From the NCBI GenBank assembly GCA_039545315.1, contig BCIM01000003.1, forward strand, positions 735,799 through 799,798: a DNA stretch of 64,000 nt, in the 5' to 3' direction. The notes beneath the pieces are model-generated. The model was not told where the DNA came from, did not search any database, and saw nothing but the letters and a program-made list of their open reading frames with translations. Numbering within the stretch: the first letter of the stretch is position 1; every line of letters begins with the position of its first letter. This DNA is from Kondoa malvinella. Taxonomy: Eukaryota; Basidiomycota; Agaricostilbomycetes; Agaricostilbales; Kondoaceae. Of this stretch, positions 12,601 through 28,300 are shown piece by piece. Made by a program: the position numbers and the translations under genes.

Positions 12601-13642
12601 CCCTATCCATGTTCATCCTCCCGCTTCATACCCTCCTGCGATTTTGAAAAAGGTTGATCACGACTGTACTGCGTCAGATCTGGCCGATTTCTTCTGCGAC
12701 TACCTCGAGAACGATATCTTGGGTCTCGTCAGTATCAGGCGACTCCATGTCGCGGATCAGTCAGACGCCGGTACTTGGTCAGATGAGTGTAAAGAGCTAG
12801 CTCGTCTTGCATCTAAAGCAGTCGACTTTCAGAAGTACGTGCTAGGGCCGCTTCAGATTACCTTGCTAATCAGGATATAGATCTGGAACGCCAGTGCATT
12901 TCAGCGAGCTTGCCAGATATGAGCCACCGTAGGTCTACGCCTCTGCCGGATCAGTTATCGAATCACTCAATGTGATCCTTCAGAGGAAAGAGCAAGCCCG
13001 ACTTTCTGGTTGGAGAGATTGTGTCGAAGAGAATCAGATACTACGAAAGCAGTAAGATCTTGGGCCAGCTCTATCGCGCCATCACTCTACCAAAGATCCA
13101 AAAGGCAACAAAGGAATCTGCTATCAAAGAAGCCGACGTCGACCAGATAAAGCGAAAACTTCGATCAGCACTATCCACCTCTTTCGCTACTTACGACTTG
13201 CCCTTCAGCTACTCTTCCATATCTCGCGTGACTGCACACCTCACGACAGAAGGTGGAGATTTTGACATTGCTGTCGACCTGTTCACTCGGCATTGTCAAG
13301 AAATGCGTCAAATCTGTGCAAGCAATTCCATCCGAACTGGTCTGCTCAGCGAAGAAGAAGCAGTGATGGGTGTCAGTGAGTTGCGCGTGCGGTGCTCTTC
13401 TTGCCTCGGCTGAATATGGTCAAGTCATGGAACAGACCAGCCAACCGAGGAAACGACAAGACGCGGCTCGACGATTGCGGGAACAGACTGAGCACTTGGT
13501 CAAGGCTACAGCTGACGAGCTATCGCCTGCTCAAGCGCTTCTTGGTTGGCAGATCTCGTTGGTCGCGAACGTGTTTGGCAGTCGTTCGTTTGGGTTTGTA
13601 GCTCTCGGGTCTTTGTTGGATTCGCTCAGAGGGGATGAGTAA
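9616..13642 (+). CDS. RNA-dependent RNA polymerase (RNA silencing, RDR/QDE-1 family)
   Basis: Makes double-stranded RNA from single-stranded template in RNA interference. An N-terminal RRM-like part (MDIFVRNVPYSVTPDRLSDF) leads into the family region LIVTPCAQYLEGP, ILRRYAEYQDHFLRVSFLEED, FLGYTMSALDHTCYFVSPFF (join made by the intron 11117-11171), PARYGARLSQHF, FTDGAGAMSPEL, LRPSMEKFMAN, LEIAGTFTRPLPFFFYRSLI and GAYTLVGVPDPYDFIPVGYI. The catalytic GDLDGD loop is intact but its DLD and GD halves are in different exons (intron 12512-12561). Downstream are PVHFSELARYEPP and IRYYESSKILGQLYRAI. About 1,190 residues, stop at 13640-13642. The single visible copy implies an RNAi pathway; Dicer and Argonaute are not in the window. 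Confidence 0.93.
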
Positions 13643-14069
13643 TTAGGTGGTGAGCTTCTTTCCCTTTAGGAGTGCTTATTCATCTGTATGCAGTTATGTT
13701 TCTCAGCGCGTTGTGTGTTACAACCCATGTTCGCTCATCATGGCTATGCATTCATAAATGGGAAGTGGTGGAAAGAAGAGTACAACATACATGCAACGTT
13801 TTGTCGATGAAACAGCTTTGACCATGCTTGTACTAGTCTAGCATGCGATGGTTGCAGTCCAGGCCCAGATGAAGGGGTAGATATCACCCTGTGTGACTTC
13901 AAGCGGCTTGGCACAGAGAGTCAAAGCTGCAATAGAGAAGGAGAGCCGAAGAAGAGACGGGGAGAGGTAGAGAAGATGAGAGCAGTCAAGGCAGTCAAGT
14001 GTGCAACATAATACAATGAGACAAGCATTTACAATGAAACGAAATGAGAACACCACACCAAGACCCTGA
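13643..14069. other. Convergent intergenic, RdRP / histone H4
   Basis: 427 bases between two converging stop codons, presumably two 3' untranslated regions. No supported coding sequence, structured RNA or clear terminator was seen. Confidence 0.5.
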
Positions 14070-14531
14070 TCATACACCACTGAATAAGGAAGTCAGTATT
14101 GCTCAGAGCAAGGATCGGAGGGCAACGAACAAACCGTAGAGGGTTTTACCCTGTCTCTTTAGCGCATAGACGACATCCAATGAAGTGACAGTCTTCCTCT
14201 TTGCGTGTTCAGTGTATGTGACTGAATCTCTGATGACGTTTTCAAGGAAGATTTTGAGAACACCTCGAGTCTCTTCGTCTGCAGTAGAGAGTCAATTGTG
14301 ATGACACGAACAAAGGCGAAGAGACTTACAGATGAGACCAGAGATACGCTTGACACCACCTCTTCTCGCAAGACGACGGATAGCTGGCTTGGTGATACCT
14401 TGGACTAAAGAGATGTCAGATGAGATCAGATGGAAAAGCAGAGAAGCCTTACTGTTGTCACGCAAGATCTTACGGTGACGCTTAGCACCACCCTTGCCGA
14501 GACCTTTTCCACCTTTTCCACGGCCAGACAT
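14070..14531 (-). CDS. Histone H4 (four exons)
   Basis: Core nucleosome histone. Exon 1 gives [20 protein letters not shown] and ILRDN; exon 2 gives [20 protein letters not shown] and ISGLI; exon 3 gives [39 protein letters not shown] and QGKTLYGF. The normal reading frame is kept only if the intron 14130-14080 is removed. The last exon is then 10 bases (14079-14070) and the protein ends LYGFGV. If that intron were retained, the tail would read [12 protein letters not shown]. Length about 103 residues, standard. Divergent from histone H3 across a 342-base promoter, the usual fungal H3-H4 arrangement, so S-phase co-regulation is expected. Confidence 0.97.
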
Positions 14532-15434
<903 letters not shown>

Positions 15435-16089
15435 AAAGGATCGGGTCCAGATTTGGTTGCTCTTCTTGTATATATCGTTTTCTGTTTGCTGTTGTATTGG
15501 GCCTGTTGGCGTCGTATTTGAATTGCCATTCGACCGTGCTGCCTCTCCTTTGATATGTCGGTATTCATCGCTATGATTCAGCCGAGACGCCCTTGTCCTC
15601 TGTTGCTCTCGATTGTCTATAAGCAAGGTCTGGGCCATAGCCCAAAGCCTAACGCTGAACAGCAGGCTCAACGAAGAGCAGAGCGGCCCAAGAGAACAGA
15701 CGTGTGCTTCGGAAGTTCAAAGGAGGAAAGAATGCGACACAGGCAGATAGATAAAGCTCGCCAATCGCGCGTGACATGGATTGTCTGGCATCGCTGGAGA
15801 CCATGGAGCAACATTCCGAGCGCCAGAACATTGGAAAGAAGAGTAACATGATAGCATGATGCACAGACCTGAACAAGAAGAATCGGGCACACGCCAACGA
15901 AGCAGGCATTGGAGTCGTCGGCCAAAAGAACAACGAAATGGTGTATCTTGCATCGTACTCTTCCCCGGCCCTCCCGTTCAATCTGTCATGTCACCAGAAG
16001 TCTTCCCAGCCTTCACATTCCACCGTTGATCTCCACATCCTCTCAGCCAATAACAGCACCCGTAGATTCATCCATGAGCCATGCGACCA
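15435..16089. other. Non-coding or unresolved stretch downstream of H3
   Basis: 655 bases. Several short overlapping frames occur on both strands but none shows conserved motifs, good codon pattern or a consistent splice plan. The first part should be the H3 3' end. Confidence 0.4.
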
Positions 16090-16455
16090 TCAATCCGAGT
16101 CAGACTCGTCCGATGTATCCAAAGGTACGCGTCTGACGAAGCCGACAGGTGTTGGACGCTCCTTTTGACAAACATGAATTTTGCCCGCTTCCTTCTTGAT
16201 GCACCTTATCCTTGTCCATACATTTGGATGTCGCATAGGCTCAAGATTCCACTCAATGACCACATCCGGGTGCGATTCAACGCTTGCATCGACCAGCTTG
16301 CGAAAGTCGTCCAGTAGCCAGAAGTCCGATTCTGGGAATTCCGGAAATCGCGTCCAACCGTCATCAAGGAAACCCAAGCACCTAAGAGCAAGATTTCTCT
16401 TGTCGGTACTCGTCGTCATCGAGAGGTATTGCAGATTCGGGAAAGCACTGTGCAA
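16090..16455 (-). CDS. Possible hypothetical protein, leucine-rich-repeat-like C-terminal exon
   Basis: An open frame with natural-looking composition: HSAFPNLQYLSM (LRR-like), TRFPEFPESDFWLLDDFRKL, ESHPDVVIEWNLEPMRHPNV and an acidic end TSDESDSD. It has no ATG at its 5' edge; the frame stays open upstream to about 16550 (VSTFACLHSAF). If real, it is therefore the last exon of a spliced gene. Fungal F-box/LRR proteins can look like this, but no F-box is visible. An opposing plus-strand frame covers much of the same bases, so coding status is uncertain. Confidence 0.3.
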   Translation of the reverse strand: MHSAFPNLQYLSMTTSTDKRNLALRCLGFLDDGWTRFPEFPESDFWLLDDFRKLVDASVESHPDVVIEWNLEPMRHPNVWTRIRCIKKEAGKIHVCQKERPTPVGFVRRVPLDTSDESDSD

Positions 16456-17296
16456 ACAGGCAAAAGTGGAGACAAAGATAGAAAGTAAGCGCTTCCTTGA
16501 ACTTCCGTTTCCCGAGCTGATGCGGTTGCCAGCTGCTAGATGCCTCGCCCATCATCTGGAGGAGAGAAGCGAGGCGTTGCTGTCAAAGATTGAAGGTGTG
16601 ACACGGAATTGAAGATTGATTTTATCCTTTATGGTTTATGGCGTTGTGCTTCTGGCTTGTGCCATTGCAAGTCGCGTGCATCAGGGCTGTCCTCTTCAGC
16701 CTGTCGCATGTTGAAAGTCACCCTTGTCACGTCTGCATGACTCTGCTGGCTTGGTCTCCTACTACGATCTTGCGCCGCCTATTATTGCACGGATTACACC
16801 ACAGTGACTCATATCACCTCTTAATGATTGCAGGGCGGCCTCTAATCCTCTCTGATGGTCGGTCTACACTTGATTACGATGTTTCTCTGCGCTGGCTCAG
16901 CAATGACAGCATGACTGCACTCGCTCAAGAAAATACCTTTGCGTTCAGTCTTCCCTAGAAAGGATACCTCGCTGGAGAACAAGACAATCAGCCTTCCTTC
17001 TCTATGAATTCCCCTTAGCCTGGATCATGTTTTACCGAGGAGAAATTCATCTTCACATTGCTCCGGCGATGTTCCTGCTCTCGTATCCAATTCCGAGGCT
17101 CCGAGCGAATCAGTGCTTGCTCAGGTCATATAGGCGAATAAAGATTTGCCAAGCGCAATGGAGCGAATCAGATCGTGTCGCCTTGATCGTGCAGCCAATC
17201 ATCTGCGGTGATCGAATTCTACCGCAGACAGGACTTTTCCCTCTCTTCCTTCTTGTCCCGAAGTCATACAATCTCATTGCCTATCTCAATACAGCA
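16456..17296. other. Unresolved stretch upstream of the MFS transporter
   Basis: About 840 bases. It may contain 5' exons of the possible minus-strand gene and the promoter of the siderophore transporter. No convincing coding exon was recognised, and reading frames are broken often. Confidence 0.4.
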
Positions 17297-19447
17297 ATGG
17301 AGAAATACGCTCATCACGGCCGCATCAGCAAGACAAGTGTGCCTTTGATAGGCGAGAAGTCAGCTGGTGTCGCTCGCATCGAAGCCATCAGTGCGACTTT
17401 TACCAAATGGACCCAAGCATTGCTGTTTACTTCAATTTTTCTCGTGGCCTATTGCTATGGACTTGATGGCCAGACACGATACACGGTTCGTTGTTGCATC
17501 TGTACGCTAAACTCTGCTGATCATTCTCTTTGTAGTATCAAGCAGTTGCAACAGCGTCTTATTCTCAGCATGCTCTGCTCACTACCGTCACTGTTCTGAG
17601 AAGTGTCATTGCTGCAGCTGCTCAACCGACACTAGCCAAATTATGCGATTGCTTTGGTCGATTCGAAGTACTGGTCTGCTCGATACTTTTCTATGTCGTT
17701 GGCACCATCGTTCAAGTTACCGCTACTGGTGTCTCTGGCTTCTCTGGAGGAGCAATCATCTATCAAGTCGGTTATACAGCCATCATGTTGATTGCAGAAG
17801 GTCTGTCTTCGCCTTTGCTGCAGCAAACATAATCTCAAGGATTTGCGATCCATCCAGTTCTCATCGGCGACCTGACATCGCTGCGCAATCGAGTACTCTT
17901 CAGCTTTATTCCCGCCCTGCCGTTCTTGATCAATGCTTGGGTATCTGGCGATGTGACGCAGTCGTTCCTCGGTCCACTCGGGACTGGAGAGGCTGTTGAC
18001 GGCCAAACTTTCCCCGGTTGGCAATGGGCATGTTTTAATTATTCTTTGAAGGTATCAGTTTACTTATTTGATGCTAATAGGGTATCGGAAGCTGGGGAAT
18101 CATCTACTTTGTTTGCTCTATTCCTCTTTGCTTGGTGCTCTTCTTCGCCAGCCGGAAGGCAAAGAAATCGGGTGCAGTCTCGGACCTCCAATCGCCTTTG
18201 CAGCAACTGGGCTTCCGCAAGCTAGTCATCGCCCTGTTCTGGCAACTGGACATCATTGGCATTATCCTGCTCGTGGCCGTCTTTTCTCTTATCTTGGTCC
18301 CGTTCACAATCAGTGGATCCGACGGTAGCGCATGGCGTTCTGCTCACATTATCGCCATGTTGGTCATCGGCGTTCTTTGCATTCCCGTCTTTGCCTTTTG
18401 GTCCCTCCAAGCTCCTCATCCAATTGTTCCTTTCCACCTGCTGAGGGATCGAGGTGTATGGGCCGCGCTCTGCATCGCTGTCTTTTTAAACTTCATCTGG
18501 TACATGCAAGGATCGTGAGTTGGCCTCTACATCAGTCAGTACACGCTGACAGCAAATTATGCACAGCTTCCTGTACACTACCCTGGTTGTCTCTGTTGGC
18601 GAATCACCGAAGAGCGCTACCCGCATCTCGAATATCTACTCCTTCACCTCGGTAATTACTGGAGTCGTATTGGGCGTTGTCGTTCGCTATGTTCGCTACC
18701 TGAAGCCTTTCATCATCGCCGGTGTTTGCCTCTTCATGATCGCTTTTGGCATTCTGCTTGAATACCGAGGTACATTCTGACCAGGCATGTCATCCGCTCA
18801 CCTCGCTCACACGCACTTCTTAAAGGTGGTAGTGGAAGCTATGGTGGTATTATTGCGGGCGAAATCATGTTGGGAATAGGAGGAGGCCTATTCGCCTATC
18901 CTACACAGGCTTCGTGAGCCACGCCCGAGCTCTTTTTAAAGTGTTAAGATTGATGGTCTCGCTTTAACAGCATTCAATCGTGCACCAAGCACGAACATCT
19001 CGCCATCGTCACTGCTCTGTATCTGGCCAGCTACAATATTGGTTCGGCTCTCGGATCTTCAGTCTCTGGTGCCATCTGGACAAAGTCCGTTGCTCTACCT
19101 AGTCATACGCAGATCTCATTTTTACTGACCGTACTTGCGTGAATAGCGTGTTGCCAGCTGTCCTGAGTCGCAACATTGGACCCGAACTTGCTGCCAACGT
19201 CTACGCATCGCCTTTCTTAGCCATTGCGGATTACCCAATGGGTACACCGACCAGAGACGGCATAGTCGACGCTTATCGACATGTACAAAGACTTCTCATC
19301 ATCACCGGTATCTGTCTCTGTATTCCTCTCCTGGTTTTCAGCTTGTTGCTTCGAAACCACCGTTTGACGGACGAGCAATCTTTGCCTGAGCTTGAAAGGG
19401 AGATAGACGAGGCCAAGAGCGATGATCAAGAGCATGGCAAGGCGTAA
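17297..19447 (+). CDS. MFS siderophore-iron transporter (Sit1/Arn/MirB type)
   Basis: Plasma-membrane or endosomal uptake of ferric siderophores by proton symport. After a polar N-terminus ([19 protein letters not shown]) the exons give about 14 membrane helices. Family landmarks are [60 protein letters not shown] (join across an intron), [67 protein letters not shown] and [20 protein letters not shown]. The C-terminus is acidic and cytosolic. About seven introns, roughly 600 residues. The start at 17297 is the first ATG before the conserved region. The Arn-type loop and the TSLRNR motif separate it from multidrug MFS pumps. Expression is probably iron-repressed, but no GATA-factor sites were confirmed. 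Confidence 0.88.
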
Positions 19448-19592
19448 AGGCGCGGTCTGGGAAGTTTTACAGATCTGCAATTATAAAAGAAGGCGTACTA
19501 TCGACCTCATGGAGATCACATTATCATACCACACTCTATCGTGTTCTATTGAAATTCTAAAGGGTAATGTCCTGTCTATCCAAGCATCTACT

Positions 19593-22203
<2,611 letters not shown>

Positions 22204-22788
22204 GGTTGGCTGTTCTTTCTGATTTAATGAAAATTGGGAATGAATGTAACGAAAGGAAGAACAAGGAAGCCTCGCGCGCGCAAAGGTTTCACAAACACGT
22301 AGGAGTAAACAAGGTCGCGAGGTCATGTAGAGACATGTGGAAGGTTGTCTCGGTTGCCTTTGGGATTGGTCTGGTCTATATTGTGATGCGAGGAATGAAA
22401 ACACAGCTATCTTGGCAACGGGAATGCTGTGTATGATATTTGGTTGGTGAGCGGTGATAATAGTACAATTATGACGATTGCAACTCCATGAGCAAGCCTT
22501 TTGGCTGACGTACTTGAAGTTCGTGTGCGGCTGACAGGGAGCAGAGGCAGTCGCGAAGAAATCAAGCTGAGACGGGGAGCTGAAGAGCTGCTAATGAAGC
22601 TAGACTTGGTTTGAGTTGAGGGCATCAGATCTTGGCATGCCATAGCCGAGGCGTGACTGCAAGCCAGCACAAGTAGAGCGACGAGTCGTACTGGTACTGA
22701 TGAGCTTGGGCGAACGACAAGTATCGCTTCGGCTGAACGTCGAGTTGGCTTCTAGCGGTTCCGAGCAAAGGCTGAAGCTTGCTTTCGA
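22204..22788. other. Intergenic between alpha-amylase start and TAD2 stop
   Basis: 585 bases. It should contain the amylase promoter and the TAD2 3' end. A minus-strand frame at 22407-22670 is Ser/Leu-rich with no recognisable feature and was not accepted as a gene. Confidence 0.45.
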
Positions 22789-23655
<867 letters not shown>

Positions 23656-23737
23656 GTCTTTTACGGCAGGAGTGGTCTTCTGGGGACAAGTTTGGAGGCT
23701 CCGAGCCCAGAGCGAGACGACGACAAAGAGGATAGGA
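23656..23737. promoter_or_regulatory. 82-base divergent promoter, TAD2 / carboxypeptidase
   Basis: The two ATGs are 82 bases apart on opposite strands, so leaders and core promoters must overlap or lie inside the neighbouring coding sequence. No TATA box is seen. Confidence 0.55.
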
Positions 23738-25210
23738 ATGCGCTATTCTGTGCTGGCTTGTGTTGCCTGGTTATACCCAATATGCGGTGTTGTTGGATTA
23801 TACCCTCCTAATGGCCAGATACCGTTGATGCCTGCCGCAGAATGGTCTGCAGATCGTCTTGTCAAAGTATTGCATTCGACAGAAGAACACAGACAGCTGT
23901 TGTCCAAGCTTGAAGTGAATCCCGTGCTCTGCCTGCTATCTGTACATACTTCTTACGTCTGTGTCTAGTCTGTCGGGTTGGACATTTGGAAATCTGCGAC
24001 CGAGCATTCAATGATCCGCCTTGCCTCGTTCGATGACCTAGACTACATTCTAGCATCCAAGCTAGAACATCAAACCGTACACACCAACCTGACTCAACTG
24101 ATGTACGACCAAAGCCAGCCTAACGTAGATGGCGACTTGCATTCAATGTACCACCCTCTCTCCTCAATCGAATCCATACTACGGCTGTTCAGCTCTGACT
24201 ACCCTTTATACACGCAAACATTCCAGATAGCTACATCAGCACAAGGTCGATCTATAAACGCCATCAAAGTTTCAGACTATACTTCATCGGCTGATAAACT
24301 TGAATTCGTCATACTAGGAGGTTCACACGCAAGAGAATGGATCTCGCCCGCTTCTATCCTCTATTCTATACATTCGCTTCTACTTACATTGGATGGAGAT
24401 GCTTCGAAAGACGTACGGAAGTTGTTGCAAAGGGTTGAATTCACCTTTGTACCCACTATCAATCCGGATGGCTATGTGTATACGTTTGAACATGATCGAT
24501 TTTGGAGAAAGAACAGACAGGATGTAGGTCAAGGTTGTTTTGGGATAGATTTGAATCGACAATGGTCAGTCTATTCCTTTTGCCTCAAAAACTGTATGAA
24601 CCCTCAGGGCAGGGACTACAAATGGCATGCCCCACTGCACCAAAACCCCTGTCTCGATTCCTACCCTGGTAGCCATGCTTTCGAAGCGACCGAATTGCAA
24701 GGTCTCGCATCCTATCTCTCAAATCACTCTATAGCAGCCTTCATCGACGCTCATTCTTTCGGTCAATTGCTCATGTACCCTTTTGCGCATTCTTGTGACG
24801 AGCATGCAAAAGATGAAGAGAATTTGTTTGAAGTTGCGCTTGGAGCGGCGAAAGCTGCCAAAAAGGTTGCGGGCAAAGTATACGAGGTCAGTTTTCCCTT
24901 CTTTTCACACCAGCAGGACAGTCTGATTGATTGACTCGATAGACGGGAGCGGTGTGTGATTTGAGTTATTCGAGTAGTGGGGATAGTGTGGATTGGGTTT
25001 ATGCTGTTGCGGGCGTCAAGTGGTCCTTTTCGCTTGAATTGAGAGATTTGGGTCTACAGTAAGCTTTTGTTCAGTTGTCCAAATTGAAATCGAGCTGATA
25101 GAGAGAACAGTGGCTTCTTGCTACCCCCCAGCCAGATCAGACCGACAGGTCAAGAGATGCTAGAGATGCTGCTGAGTATAGCAGAGTTTGTCGTTGCAAA
25201 GGAGGGCTAA
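23738..25210 (+). CDS. Secreted zinc metallocarboxypeptidase (M14A)
   Basis: Removes C-terminal residues from peptides. Signal peptide MRYSVLACVAWLYPICGVVG, then an activation-type prodomain (FDDLDYILASKLEHQ). The catalytic domain shows the zinc ligands GGSHAREW and FIDAHSF, the substrate-binding LNRQWDYKWH (rebuilt with a 50-odd-base intron ending at GGGCAG), INPDGYVYTFEHDRFWRKNR, and the catalytic glutamate in FSLELRDLG. The retained glutamate separates it from the inactive Ecm14 group. SGDSVDWVYAVAGVKWSFSL holds the specificity loop region. Four or five exons, about 430 residues. Vacuolar or extracellular location is likely. Confidence 0.88.
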
Positions 25211-25368
25211 GTGGTGAGGGCTAGTATAAGTACAGGGCATGTAGATAGAGGATTCAAAAGACGAGTATTTATGCATCAGCCTCTCCGAGTCGACGACGAC
25301 AAAGTGATACCTCGGCTGTTGAGTGATACCAGGCCTTCAAGCGGTATACCACAGAGCAATGTCTGATC

Positions 25369-28300
25369 ATGCCGCAAGATGATCCACTGTCCAACACAGT
25401 GTCGAACGGCGCTGCTTCAGAATATGACACGGCCCTGCATGACTTGTTTGGCACTTCTCCCTCTTCGCCCAGCAGCAGCAGCAGCAAGCTCAAAGGCAAA
25501 CGCAAAGTGTCCTTCAATGATCAGCAGGAAGAATTCACTTACACAGGCCAAGACTCGACCGAGCAAGAGATGATCTCGAGTTCGTTGCGAGGTTCAGGTG
25601 AAGCGTATGATGAGCAAATGGAAGCTATATTAGGCCAGGAAGTCAAGCCTGAGCTGTATGAAGTGCCTAATGGAGCTGTGCACGAACATATGCCGGACAC
25701 ACGCATCAATGGCGCTCATGTCAAGCGGCCTGAAGTTGATGTCTTTAGGGTAGGGCAGCCTGTCTAGTGCGCGCAAACAGCGTGCTAATAACGCAGGGGA
25801 TGCCTACAGGACGCACCCGCTGCAGGCTCTAATCATTCGAATGACGAACCACTCGCATCTGGCTCAGCTCGACCAGGCATGACCGCTTCACCTTCAAACA
25901 ATTCCATACAATCACTCGGCATGGGTCTGAACAGGCCAGCGCATATACACCCACAAATCCATCGACTTCGCTCTTCCCAACGCTATCCTTCTATCTCTTC
26001 TATCGATTCCTTCCAAACAGGCGCCGACCTGCGCAAATTAGGCGGCTCACCAGCTTCTTCTAAATTCGATGCACTCTCGAGACAATCTTCACATTCAAAC
26101 ATTCACGAATTAGATCAATCCACACCACCTTCATCCGTTCATCAAGCAGAAGCATTGGCTAGTTCTTTCTCTTCATTCAGATGGACACCTTTGCGTCGAA
26201 TCAGTGGTAGTGTCTTTTCGGGGAAGAGCGCGACTATGGGTCAACCAACTGTTTTGGCTGCGAGCGGAATCATTTGCATTGGTACAGCGAAAGGATGGGT
26301 CATGGTCTTTGATTACGCCCAAACTTTGAAGTGTGTATGTGGGAACGATGCTATAGGTCCGTCTCGAATACTTTCTTCAGATTATGTCTGATGGAGTGTT
26401 TGTGTCGGGCAGTCAAAGATTCTGGCGCAGTCACTGCTTTGGCCATCTCGCAAGATCACACCTTCATCGCTGTCGGACATGCGACGGGTTACATACACCT
26501 CTACGCGCTTGCCCAGCCCCTCAAACCCGCGCGCTCGGTCCCTCCTACCCGACTAGCTCAAATCCAAACTGGCAGGATAGAAGGCCATCTAGTAGGCTCC
26601 AAGATCCGGCATCTCGGTTTCGTAGGAGCCAGACATACAGCCATCATTTCTTCAGACGATCGCGGTTTGGCCTTCTACCATTCTCTCGGTCAAGTTCTCG
26701 GTCTAGCGAATACCGATATCCTCCTCATCCTAGGCCGATACCCTGATTCAGAAGACACTCCTCCACCTCAACTCCCATCACTTGCGCCTGGGCTACCTGA
26801 ATCTCTTCTAGCATCCGAACCAAAAGCTCAGAAACAGCAACCTGTCATATTCGACATGTCACCTCTTCCGCTCGGGCCTAATCAGCATTCTACAGATGCC
26901 TTCAATCTTGTCGTACTCATTACATCTGCGAAACTCATCATCGCAGGGTTGAAACCGAAACCCAGAACTTGGTGGAGAGCTTTGTACAAAGATCAGAAAG
27001 AAGACGGAACAGAATCAGCTGTTGGAAGTTGTGCTTGGTATCCTTCCACCTTAGTGGATGGGAAAGAGTGTGACCCGGTTCTGGCGTTTTCTTGGGGTAA
27101 GACTGTGAGGTTGGTAGAAGTTTCGGTGGAGAAGGTCGTTGGAGCAAAAGAAAAAGAGGCGAGGCAGCCTGTGTTTGTTGAGAAGAGTAGATGGGTGACG
27201 GAGGGTAGTATAGTCCGTGTTCAATGGTTGAGTCGGCGGGTACGTCTGCTTTCTGTTTGTGGTTTAAATCGAGACTCATGAAGACTGCGCAGATCCTGGC
27301 AATTCAAACAGTCTCGCATATCGATCTCTGGGACGTGGTCTCCATGCTGAGGACAGGAAGAGCACCATTAGATCTGCGAACGATCACCAACCCAGATACG
27401 TTGCTCGATTCTGCTGCTCAACAGCGGAATGAAGATACCGGCGGTTCGATATTGTCTGCGTACAATGTAAGGAGCTACAAAAGCAAGGTCTTTGTGCTGG
27501 TACGCTTGTCCTGGTCTTGCTGGTCCAAGCTCATGATGGTCTGGCCGTGCAGGCAATGGCAGATGTTCGGGTAGCGACCTCGTTATCTTGGGCAGACCGG
27601 ATATTGGCGCTCGTCAACAGCTCCAATCTGCTCGAGGCGATCGACCTGACGACTCTCTATTATCAAGGTCAAGCGAACGCAACGACGCTCGGTCTACCAG
27701 CAGACGACGAAGCTCGGCATCAGCTTGTCGAGCCAAAGCTACGAGAGATCATCCAAGCCTCCATCATTTACGTCTTCTCTCCTCAGCGCATGCAGGATGG
27801 CACGCATGATGATCCAGAAGGTCGAGGTGTAGACCGCACATCGCTCTTCGAAGGTCTTGTCGATGCCTGCATGCGCGCTTCGACCGCTACTGGCTCGTTT
27901 GAGACTGTCTATTACGAACTTTACGAACGGTACGACGAAGAAGGCATTCTACCTATTTATCTACGCCGAGTCAGTCAAGCAGTGCTCTCCACATCTATAC
28001 CTAGTCCGCCAACCCTTGTTGTGCAACGCATTATCGCTTTGCACGAACAGCAAGACGCCTTTGAGCGCATCGAAGAGATCATCTGGCGGGTTGACCCACA
28101 ATGCCTCGACATTAACCAAGTCATCAAACTATGCACGGATCGCAAGCGCTGGGATCCGCTGCTATACGTATATACCCTTACCTTACACGACTGGGTCAGT
28201 CCGCTAGCGATACTTCTGGAGATGGTAGCACGTGTCGAAAGCAGTCGGGCGACTAGAAGCAAGGTGGTCGGCGATCAGGCGAGTGGGCAAGACAACCTCG

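Noticed and set aside
22407..22670. Minus-strand frame between the amylase and TAD2
   Set aside because: Low-complexity Ser/Leu/Pro content, no conserved motif, no splice partners.
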